Program-made: the position numbers and the translations under genes
Notes under the pieces: generated by a model
Database searches by the model: none
Seen by the model: the letters and a program-made list of their open reading frames with translations, nothing else
What the model was told of the DNA's origin: nothing
NCBI GenBank assembly: GCA_021845555.1
Contig: JAJZVS010000276.1
Coordinates: 1 to 5,148 of the forward strand
Direction of reading: 5' to 3'
DNA from: Pseudomonadota bacterium
Lineage (GTDB): Bacteria; Pseudomonadota; Alphaproteobacteria; Acetobacterales; Acetobacteraceae
Length of the DNA stretch: 5,148 nt
Shown: positions 1 through 5,148 of the stretch, in pieces
Layout of the letters: the number at the start of each line of letters is the position of its first letter
Numbering within the stretch: the stretch's first letter is position 1

Positions 1-663
1 GCCGCCGCCGCCGCGCGGGTCGATCTGCCCATGCGCGCGCCTGGCGCCGGGGAGCCGACCGTTGCGCGGCTCGGCTCGTTCGGCGGCGACACCTGCCATA
101 TCGACGTGATCGACCGCGCGGGGAACATGGTAAGCGCCACGCCCTCGGGCGGCTGGCTGCAATCCTCCCCGGTGATCCCGGGGCTCGGTTTCCCGCTCGG
201 CACGCGCGGGCAGATGTTCTGGCTGCGGCCCGGCCTGCCGGCGAGCCTGGAGCCGGGCGTGCGTCCGCGCAGCACGCTCTCGCCCAGCATGGCGCTGCGC
301 GACGGTCGGGCGTGGATGTCGTTCGGCACGCCGGGCGGCGATCAGCAGGACCAGTGGCAGACGATCTTCTTCCTGCGCATGGTCCACCACAACCTGAACA
401 TCCAGGAGGCGATCGACGCGCCCTCGTTCCACTCGGAACATTTCACCTCGTCGTTCTGGCCGCGCGCGGCACGGCCGGGGAAGCTGGTGATCGAGGGGCG
501 CTTCCCGGACTCCGTGCTCGCCGCGCTGCGCCGGCGCGGGCACCGGGCGGAGATGGGCGACGAATGGTCCGAAGGCCGGCTGTCGGCGGCGCGGATCGAG
601 GCCGGGCAGTTCCGCGCCGGCGCCAACCCGCGCGGCATGCAGGGCTACGCGGTCGGGCGCTGA
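1..663 (+). CDS. Gamma-glutamyltranspeptidase-family Ntn hydrolase, C-terminal part (5' end outside window)
   Basis: The frame is open from base 1 to the TGA at 661-663, so the gene starts left of the window; the ATG at 31 is internal. Family members are made as one chain that cleaves itself before a Thr, which becomes the nucleophile of the small subunit. That Thr is codon 31 (bases 91-93) in GDTCHIDVIDRAGN, aligning with E. coli GGT Thr391. The 190 residues from it to the stop equal the E. coli small subunit. Other family marks are RPRSTLSP (about 262-285; E. coli has RPLSSMSP) and the oxyanion loop GTPGGD (325-342). The substrate loop differs: E. coli Thr409 and Asn411 align with Ser and Gly, and no acidic residue lies between codons 39 and 83, so Asp433 has no counterpart. 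It resembles the 'gamma-glutamyltransferase family protein' subgroup with SATPSGGW and GTRGQMF. Family is secure; the substrate is unknown and may not be glutathione. A signal peptide, if any, is not visible. Confidence 0.93.
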   Translation, partial: AAAAARVDLPMRAPGAGEPTVARLGSFGGDTCHIDVIDRAGNMVSATPSGGWLQSSPVIPGLGFPLGTRGQMFWLRPGLPASLEPGVRPRSTLSPSMALRDGRAWMSFGTPGGDQQDQWQTIFFLRMVHHNLNIQEAIDAPSFHSEHFTSSFWPRAARPGKLVIEGRFPDSVLAALRRRGHRAEMGDEWSEGRLSAARIEAGQFRAGANPRGMQGYAVGR

Positions 664-665
664 TG
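661..665 (+). promoter_or_regulatory. TGATG stop/start overlap (translational coupling)
   Basis: The hydrolase stop TGA (661-663) overlaps the ATG (663-665) of the PPC gene. Only a weak purine stretch (GGTCGGG, about 651-657) precedes the ATG. Termination-reinitiation is therefore the likely route of translation, and the overlap fixes the start of the second gene. Confidence 0.8.
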
Positions 666-1535
666 CGGAGCTTGCGCCAACCGGGGCCGGCGCCGGAGGA
701 GCGGATCGAAAGCTTCGCCGCCGCCGGCCGGGTGATCGAGTACGTCTTGCAGCCGGGGCTGAGCCTGAACGCCGCGCTGACCGCGCCGCTGGTCGCCGCC
801 GGCCTGCGCGCCGGAGCGATCGCCTTTGCGGGCGCCGAACTGGCCCCGTTCCGTTACGTACTGCCTGGCCCGGCGCGTGATCCCGCGCATGTCGCCTGGT
901 TCAGCGACACCCATACCCCGCGCGGCGATCCCGCCGGGCGCACGCTGGTGGAGCGCGCCAACGCCACCTTCGGCTGGCGCGACGGCGCGCCCTTCGTGCA
1001 TTGCCACGGCGTGTGGGTCGAACCCGACGGCTCGCGCCACGGCGGGCATATGCTGCCCGAGGAGACGTTCCTCGCCGCCGCTGGCACCGCACGCGCCTGG
1101 GCGACGGCAGCGGTCGCGATCCGGGTCGATCCCGACCCGGAGACGAATTTCCCACTGTTTCACCCGGTTCCGGCCGGGGAGCCGCGGGCGGCGGCGACAG
1201 GACCGCGGCTGATCCTCGCCCGGCTGCGCCCGAACCAGGACCTTGCCGCGGCGATCGAAACCCTGTGCCGCCGCCACGGACTGGCCGCGGCGACGGTGCG
1301 CGGCAGCCTCGGCAGCCTGATCGGCGCGCGCTTCGCGGACGGGCGGGAGGTCGCGGATCACGCGACCGAGGTGCTGGTGCGCGCCGGCCGCGTCGCGCCC
1401 GGTGCGGACGGAGCGCCGCGCGCGACGCTCGATCTGGCGGTGGTCGATATGGCGGGAACGGTCCACGAAGGGGTGCTGGCGGCGGGCGAGAACCCGGTCT
1501 GCATCACCTTCGAACTGATGCTCGAAGCCGGTTAG
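663..1535 (+). CDS. Tandem PPC/DUF296-domain protein, 290 aa
   Basis: The ATG at 663 shares its A with the upstream TGA (TGATG), so translation is probably coupled to the hydrolase gene. The frame is open further upstream, but that part lies antiparallel-free inside the hydrolase gene and is not a credible start. Residues about 23-155 and 182-288 look like two copies of the PPC (DUF296) fold. Both open alike (RVIEYVLQPGLSL and RLILARLRPNQDL), and the first ends in the family motif HCH (113-115), DG (122-123), GGH (127-129). The second aligns without gaps over this motif as TLD (255-257), G265, EGV (269-271), so all three histidines are replaced. Its GSLGSL (214-219) and final FELMLE (283-288) are also PPC-like. 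No signal peptide or membrane segment is seen, so it is probably cytoplasmic. PPC domains occur in AT-hook proteins of plants and as poorly characterised trimeric proteins in bacteria and archaea. DNA binding should not be assumed; no AT-hook is present. Function unknown; family assignment is from memory of motifs. Confidence 0.85.
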   Translation: MRSLRQPGPAPEERIESFAAAGRVIEYVLQPGLSLNAALTAPLVAAGLRAGAIAFAGAELAPFRYVLPGPARDPAHVAWFSDTHTPRGDPAGRTLVERANATFGWRDGAPFVHCHGVWVEPDGSRHGGHMLPEETFLAAAGTARAWATAAVAIRVDPDPETNFPLFHPVPAGEPRAAATGPRLILARLRPNQDLAAAIETLCRRHGLAAATVRGSLGSLIGARFADGREVADHATEVLVRAGRVAPGADGAPRATLDLAVVDMAGTVHEGVLAAGENPVCITFELMLEAG

Positions 1536-1542
1536 GCACCGG

Positions 1543-1555
1543 CCGGCTCAGCCGG
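1543..1555. terminator. Short inverted repeat at the convergent junction, weak terminator candidate
   Basis: CCGGC (1543-1547), loop TCA (1548-1550), GCCGG (1551-1555). The loop is the stop codon of the minus-strand lectin gene, and the repeat lies 8 bp after the plus-strand stop at 1533-1535. It is the only symmetric element in the 12-bp convergent gap. The stem is five GC pairs and neither strand has a T-run after it, so it lacks the form of a classic intrinsic terminator. In such GC-rich DNA it could be chance. Confidence 0.25.
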
Positions 1556-2432
1556 GGCGGCGGCGCCGCGCCGCGCCCGCCAGCCCCAGCGCCGCCATCC
1601 CGACCGCGAACACGCCAAGGCCCGACGGCTCCGGAACGGTGGCGGGCGCGGCCAACTGGGTCGTATTGGCGAACGACCAGGTGGTGATGTCCTGGTTCTC
1701 GTACGATGCGCCGGTCGAGCCGGTGAAGCCGACATAGGCGTTGTTGGTGCCGAGGTAGGATGCGATGTTGATCGCATAGTTGCTGATCAGATTGTCCACC
1801 GCCTGGCTGCCGTCCTGCACCGCGACCGAGAGATCGGTGCCGTTGTAGCCGATCGTGACCTTCCACAGATCGCCGTTCGACATGCAGCCCGTGCCGCTGC
1901 CGGTGCAGCTCTGCAAGCCGTAGGGAAACGCCGCGGCGGTATCGGTCAGCAGGCCGTTGGTGTCGATCGCCACATGGTTGCTGCTGTTCGCGTCGCCGGC
2001 ACCGTTGTTATAGGTGTCGAACTCGACCGCCACGCTGTTGGCCACACCGCCGTAGCCGAGCCCGCCGCCGGAACTGCCCAGGCCGGTCGGACTGGCCGCC
2101 AGCACGAAAGTGATGCCGTCCGCGGGCGGCGCGGACGGGCTGGTGAAGCGGAAGTCGAACGTCGTGCTGAAGGTGGCATTGGTGCCGAGCGCCACCGCCG
2201 AGGTGGAATAGGCCGCGCCGCTCTGGCCGCCGGCCGCCGCCGTGAGGCGGAGCACGGTTCCGTCGGAGGTGGTGGTGGTCGTCGTGTTGCCCACCAGGGT
2301 CAGCCCGGCGGTGCTGGCGAAGCCGTTGTAGGTCACCACGCTCGCGCGGGCGGTCGCGGCCCCCAGGAGAAGCGCGCACAACGCGAGCGTGGTCTGGGCC
2401 GATCCCCGGCGCAATGAATTCCAGTCCGGCAT
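1548..2432 (-). CDS. Exported L-type lectin-domain protein with PEP-CTERM sorting signal, 294 aa
   Basis: The ATG at 2432 is chosen because GGGGA (2446-2442) lies 9 bases upstream and a clean signal peptide follows: RR at 8-9, a hydrophobic core at about 14-28, and probable cleavage after ARA (28-30). ATG 2441 or TTG 2492 would add 3 or 20 non-signal-like residues. The mature chain carries a legume-lectin-like beta-sandwich: ADGITFVL (104-111), GGGLGYGG (122-129), then VEFDTYNN (136-143) with D147 and H153. The last cluster follows the concanavalin A metal-site order E, D, Y, N, D, H. The strand ending in TTWSF (250-254) closes the fold. C176 and C183 could form a small disulfide loop. The tail is VPEPSG (266-271), a hydrophobic segment (about 271-287) and RRRR (289-292), a PEP-CTERM signal handled by exosortase-type transpeptidases. 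Expected at the cell surface or in the extracellular matrix, binding Ca2+/Mn2+ and perhaps sugar; the ligand is unknown. Thr/Ser/Asn/Gly-rich, with lower GC than its neighbours. Confidence 0.92.
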   Translation of the reverse strand: MPDWNSLRRGSAQTTLALCALLLGAATARASVVTYNGFASTAGLTLVGNTTTTTTSDGTVLRLTAAAGGQSGAAYSTSAVALGTNATFSTTFDFRFTSPSAPPADGITFVLAASPTGLGSSGGGLGYGGVANSVAVEFDTYNNGAGDANSSNHVAIDTNGLLTDTAAAFPYGLQSCTGSGTGCMSNGDLWKVTIGYNGTDLSVAVQDGSQAVDNLISNYAINIASYLGTNNAYVGFTGSTGASYENQDITTWSFANTTQLAAPATVPEPSGLGVFAVGMAALGLAGAARRRRPG

Positions 2433-2441
2433 CGGCACCAT

Positions 2442-2446
2442 TCCCC
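2442..2446 (-). promoter_or_regulatory. Shine-Dalgarno-like GGGGA for the lectin gene
   Basis: On the minus strand GGGGA (2446 to 2442) is followed by nine bases and the ATG at 2432. It directly abuts the alternative ATG at 2441, which is too close to serve that codon. This favours the 294-residue product. Confidence 0.5.
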
Positions 2447-2459
2447 AGCGTGTTTCGGC

Positions 2460-2484
2460 ACCGCCTGGGTAGCGGCCGGGCGGT
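2460..2484. repeat. Stem-loop in the rbfA-lectin intergenic gap
   Basis: ACCGCCTGG (2460-2468) and CCGGGCGGT (2476-2484) are inverted repeats around a 7-base loop. They give nine pairs with a single non-Watson-Crick position: G-U if the plus strand is transcribed, a C-A mismatch in the minus-strand transcript. This dominates the 82-bp gap (2433-2514) between the rbfA stop and the lectin start. It could be a terminator or processing hairpin after rbfA, or a 5'-leader structure of the lectin mRNA ending 13 bases before its Shine-Dalgarno sequence. No T-run follows on the minus strand, so a strong intrinsic terminator is unlikely. I see no convincing -35/-10 promoter in the gap. Confidence 0.4.
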
Positions 2485-2514
2485 TGCAACAAGGTTACGA
2501 GGAGGCCGCCGCGT

Positions 2515-3024
2515 TCAGTCCTTCAGGTCGCGCGCCACTTCCGGGGAATGCAGCAACCGGTCGATCGCGGTGGCCTGCTCCAGCGCCTGGTCGGGCTGGA
2601 AGCTGATCTCGGGCGCCACCCGCAGCGGCAGCGCCTGCGCCACCTGCGCGCGCAGGAACGGCGCGGCGCGCTTCAACGCGGGCAGCAGCGCGTCGATATC
2701 GGTCCGTCCCAGCCGGGCGACGAAGGCGGTGGCATGGCGCAGATCGGGGCCGATCCGCACTTCGGTGACCGTGATCTGCGCCCCCGCGAGGTCGGGGTCG
2801 CGGAACTCGGCACGGGCGAACACCGCGGCCAGGACGTGGCGGATTTCCTCCGCCACGCGCAGTTGACGCTGCGACGGCGCGGCCTTGGCCAGGGCGGCTT
2901 TCAGCCGCTCGCCTTTCGATCGCCGTTCTTTCGACCACGCGCCTCCAGCCCGGTCGCCCTCCCCGGCCCGGCCGTCCTTCGACCGGGCGGTGCCCGCCTT
3001 GCGTTCCGGCGCCGGCTTGCTCAA
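2515..3024 (-). CDS. rbfA: Ribosome-binding factor A with basic N-terminal extension, 169 aa
   Basis: RbfA binds the 30S subunit and supports late maturation of the 16S rRNA 5' end; it acts in the cytoplasm and is linked to cold growth in E. coli. The KH-type domain runs from about residue 50 (PSQRQLRVAEEIRHVL) through TEVRIGPDLRHATAFV to PEISFQPDQAL, ending in VARDLKD. I place the start at TTG 3024, which overlaps the infB stop as TTGA and gives MSKPAPERK. There is no ATG or GTG between it and the KH domain, and the ATG at 3105 would lie deep inside infB. The product is longer than the usual roughly 120-140 residues because of about 49 charged, low-complexity N-terminal residues. These contain SK-centred repeats (RSKDGR 14-19, WSKERR 30-35, RSKGER 35-40). 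Probably co-transcribed with infB and translated by coupling. Identity is firm; the exact start is likely rather than certain. Confidence 0.95.
   Translation of the reverse strand: MSKPAPERKAGTARSKDGRAGEGDRAGGAWSKERRSKGERLKAALAKAAPSQRQLRVAEEIRHVLAAVFARAEFRDPDLAGAQITVTEVRIGPDLRHATAFVARLGRTDIDALLPALKRAAPFLRAQVAQALPLRVAPEISFQPDQALEQATAIDRLLHSPEVARDLKD
3021..3024 (-). promoter_or_regulatory. TTGA overlap of infB stop and rbfA start
   Basis: The infB stop TGA (3023-3021) is nested with a TTG (3024-3022) in the rbfA frame. A weak GAG lies about 11 bases upstream within the infB coding sequence. The arrangement suggests reinitiation by ribosomes finishing infB and is the main reason for assigning the TTG start. 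Confidence 0.65.
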
Positions 3025-5148
3025 GCCGGAACCATCTCGGTTTCGAAGCACTCGATCACGTCGCCTTCCTGCAAGTCGTGGAAATTGGCGAAGCTCAGAC
3101 CGCATTCGTAGCCGCGCGCCACTTCGCGCACGTCGTCCTTGAAGCGCTTCAGCTGCGAGAGTTCGCCGTTGTGGATCACCACGCCCTCGCGCAGCACGCG
3201 CACGCCGGCGCCGCGCTTCACCAGGCCGTCGGTGATCATGCAGCCCGCGACCTTGCCCACCTTGGTGATGGAGAACACCTGGCGCACCTCGGCATAGCCC
3301 AGGAACTTCTCGCGCGCCTTGGGCGCGGTCTTCCCGCGCACCAGCTTGGCGATGTCGTCGGCCACTTCGTAGATGATCGAGTAGTAGTTGATCGCCACGC
3401 CGTCCCGCTGCGCCATCTCGCGCGCCTGGGCGGTGGCGCGGACATTGAAGGCCACCACCACCGCGTCCGACGCCTTGGCCAGCTGCACGTCGCTTTCAGT
3501 GATCTGGCCGACCGCGGCATGCAGCACCCGCACCTTCACTTCCTCGGTGCCCTGCTTGACCACGGTGGCGGCGATCGCCTCCGAACTGCCCTGCACGTCG
3601 GCCTTCACCAGCACGGCCACTTCTTTCTGGTCGCCGGCCTGGATGCGCGCCAGCATCTGATCGAGCGTGCCGCGCGCGGCGACGGAGCCGGCGGCGGCCT
3701 TGTCGCGCAGCTTGCGGGTGCGGAACTCGGCGATCTCGCGCGCCCGACTTTCGCTCTCGACCACGACGATGGGTTCGCCCGCGCCCGGCACGCCGGTCAG
3801 GCCCAGGACCTCGACCGGCATTGAAGGGCCGGCCTCCTTCATCGCGCGGCCCTTGTCGTCGAGCATCGCGCGCACGCGGCCCCATTCGGCACCGGCCACC
3901 AGGATATCGCCCTGGTGCAGCGTGCCCTTTTGCACCAGCACGGTGGCCACCGGGCCACGGCCGCGATCCAGCCGGCTTTCGATCACCGCGCCTTCCGCCG
4001 TGCGATCCGGGTTGGCGGTCAGGCCGAGCACCTCGGCCTGCAGCAGGATCGCTTCCTCCAGCCGGTCGAGCCCGGTGCGCTTCAGCGCCGAGACCTCGAC
4101 GTCCTGGGTTTCGCCGCCCATCTGCTCAACCACGATCTCGTGCTGGAGCAGTTCCTGGCGCACCCGGTCGGGCGTGGCGCCCGGCTTGTCCATCTTGTTG
4201 ATGGCGACGATCAGCGGCGCGCCGGCCGCCTTGGCGTGACGGATCGCCTCGATCGTCTGCGGCATCACGCCGTCGTCGGCGGCGACCACCAGCACGACGA
4301 TGTCGGTCACCGCGGCGCCGCGGGCGCGCATGGCGGTGAATGCCTCGTGGCCCGGGGTGTCGATGAAGGTGATCTTCTGCCCACTCGGCAGCGCCACCTG
4401 ATAGGCGCCGATGTGCTGGGTGATGCCGCCGGCCTCGTGCGCCGCCACGTCGGTCGCGCGCAGCGCGTCGAGCAGCGAGGTCTTGCCGTGATCGACATGA
4501 CCCATGATCGTCACCACCGGCGGCCGCGCCAGCAGCTCCGATTCCGCGTCCACCGCGCCTTCCAGGCCGATTTCCACGTCGGCTTCGGACACGCGCCGCG
4601 CGCGATGGCCGAACTCCTGCACCACCAGCTCGGCGGTATCGGCATCCAGCGACTGCGTGACGGTGGCCATCACGCCGAGCTTCATCAGCGCCTTGATCAC
4701 CTCCGGCGTGCGGGCGGCCATGCGGTTGGCCAGTTCCTGCACGGTGATCTGCTCGGGAAGGATAACGTCACGCACAACTTTCACCTGATCCGAGCGCAGC
4801 AGTTCGAGTTCCGCCTGGCGCCGCTCGCGGTCGCGCTGGCGGCGGACCGAGGCGAGCGAGCGGACCCGCTCGTCCTCGCCTTCGATGGCGGCCTGCACGT
4901 CGATCCGCCCGGCGCGGCGGCCGAGTTCGGTGCCCTTCTTGGGGGCGACCACCGGCGGCTTGCGCGGCGCGGCGCCGAGGCCGCCGGGGCGGCGGACCGG
5001 ACGGGAGTCTTCTTCCTCCTCCCCGCCGCGGCCGGCGCGCAGGCGCAGGGTCTCGGTCGGGGTGGCCGGGGCGGCGGGAGCGGCGCCGGGGCGGCGGCGC
5101 GCGTCCTCCCCGGGCCTGGCGGGGCCAGGGCGGCCGGCGGGCGCGGGG
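3021..5148 (-). CDS. infB: Translation initiation factor IF2, 5'-truncated by the window edge
   Basis: IF2 is the GTPase that brings fMet-tRNA to the 30S subunit and promotes 50S joining. The frame is open from the right edge, with 708 residues visible and no proper start. A GTG at 4952 lies inside the frame but has no ribosome-binding site, so it is not taken as the start. In order: a Pro/Ala/Gly/Arg-rich linker with an EEEED patch (about 5147-4950); a charged RRQRDRERRQ helix (about 4844-4815); the IF2_N module (KVVRDVILPEQITVQELANR, about 4784-4725 onward); and the G domain. The GTPase motifs are G1 GHVDHGKT (4502-4479), G2 GGITQHIGAY, G3 DTPGH (4361-4347), G4 NKMD (4199-4188) and G5 SALKRTG. 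Next come the beta-barrel domain II, domain III (VLVKADVQGSSEA), and the C-terminal initiator-tRNA-binding domain ending GYECGLSF and EGDVIE. All GTPase motifs are intact. It heads the local pair with rbfA; nusA and a ylxR-like gene would be expected to the right. Confidence 0.98.
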   Translation of the reverse strand, partial: PAPAGRPGPARPGEDARRRPGAAPAAPATPTETLRLRAGRGGEEEEDSRPVRRPGGLGAAPRKPPVVAPKKGTELGRRAGRIDVQAAIEGEDERVRSLASVRRQRDRERRQAELELLRSDQVKVVRDVILPEQITVQELANRMAARTPEVIKALMKLGVMATVTQSLDADTAELVVQEFGHRARRVSEADVEIGLEGAVDAESELLARPPVVTIMGHVDHGKTSLLDALRATDVAAHEAGGITQHIGAYQVALPSGQKITFIDTPGHEAFTAMRARGAAVTDIVVLVVAADDGVMPQTIEAIRHAKAAGAPLIVAINKMDKPGATPDRVRQELLQHEIVVEQMGGETQDVEVSALKRTGLDRLEEAILLQAEVLGLTANPDRTAEGAVIESRLDRGRGPVATVLVQKGTLHQGDILVAGAEWGRVRAMLDDKGRAMKEAGPSMPVEVLGLTGVPGAGEPIVVVESESRAREIAEFRTRKLRDKAAAGSVAARGTLDQMLARIQAGDQKEVAVLVKADVQGSSEAIAATVVKQGTEEVKVRVLHAAVGQITESDVQLAKASDAVVVAFNVRATAQAREMAQRDGVAINYYSIIYEVADDIAKLVRGKTAPKAREKFLGYAEVRQVFSITKVGKVAGCMITDGLVKRGAGVRVLREGVVIHNGELSQLKRFKDDVREVARGYECGLSFANFHDLQEGDVIECFETEMVPA

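Noticed and set aside
1..18. GCC triplet repeat at the left edge
   Set aside because: Encodes an Ala run inside the hydrolase frame; too short and cut by the window edge to call a repeat feature.
312..662. Upstream extension of the PPC reading frame inside the hydrolase gene (start at 312)
   Set aside because: It overlaps the conserved hydrolase coding sequence, is Arg/Ala/Pro-rich as expected of an out-of-frame shadow, and shows no family motif. The TGATG at 663 gives a natural start.
645..1466. Long open frame on the minus strand opposite the PPC gene
   Set aside because: Arg/Gly/Ala-rich translation with no recognisable domain. Long antisense frames are common in DNA of this GC content.
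2483..2490. GTTGCAAC palindrome upstream of the lectin gene as an operator, with TTGTTG/TTGCAA as a -35 box
   Set aside because: Eight symmetric bases alone are weak evidence, and no credible -10 element lies at 15-19 bases on the minus strand.
2548..3111. Plus-strand open frame opposite rbfA
   Set aside because: Covers a clear rbfA gene on the other strand and has no motif or ribosome-binding site; a GC-driven shadow.
3078..3824. His/Leu/Ala-rich plus-strand open frame opposite infB
   Set aside because: The His richness comes from reading conserved infB codons in antisense. No independent support.
4950..4952. GTG as an internal start of infB giving a short IF2 isoform
   Set aside because: Internal infB starts are known in E. 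coli, but no Shine-Dalgarno sequence precedes this GTG, and the frame stays open with IF2-like linker composition to the window edge.
5048..5130. Possible G-quadruplex on the plus strand opposite the IF2 linker
   Set aside because: Several GGG/GGGG runs occur, but loops of 8-9 bases break the usual spacing, and such runs are expected from Pro/Ala/Gly codons at this GC content.

Overview
This is a GC-rich, gene-dense bacterial chromosome segment. The best guess is an alphaproteobacterium, possibly Acetobacteraceae or a related Rhodospirillales lineage. That rests on the infB-rbfA pair, the style of the RbfA KH domain, strong G/C third-position bias and a VPEP-type PEP-CTERM protein. It is an impression from remembered family sequences, not a phylogenetic result. 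No tRNA, rRNA, CRISPR array, insertion sequence or phage gene is visible.

Layout. The left third (1-1535) is a plus-strand pair. The first gene is the 3' part of a gamma-glutamyltranspeptidase-family Ntn hydrolase: all of the mature small subunit from its nucleophilic Thr, plus 30 preceding residues. The second encodes a 290-residue protein that I read as two PPC/DUF296 domains in tandem. The two overlap by one base at TGATG, so they are almost certainly co-translated. The right two thirds (1548-5148) are minus-strand genes that converge on this pair with only 12 bp between stop codons. Reading leftward on that strand they are infB (initiation factor IF2, 5' end beyond the right edge), rbfA (ribosome-binding factor A, TTG start overlapping the infB stop as TTGA), an 82-bp gap holding a stem-loop, then an exported L-type (legume-lectin-like) protein with a PEP-CTERM sorting tail.

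How the genes work together. infB and rbfA are the usual translation/ribosome-maturation pair: IF2 delivers initiator tRNA and RbfA matures the 30S subunit. truB, which commonly follows rbfA, is not here; the surface lectin occupies that slot. The hydrolase/PPC pair is the least understood part. The hydrolase keeps the catalytic Thr and oxyanion glycines but lacks the acidic residue that binds the glutamate amino group in classical GGT, so true gamma-glutamyl specificity is doubtful. Its partner keeps the PPC histidine motif only in the first of its two repeats. I see no novel defence, mobile or RNA system; this pair is the best candidate for undescribed biochemistry.
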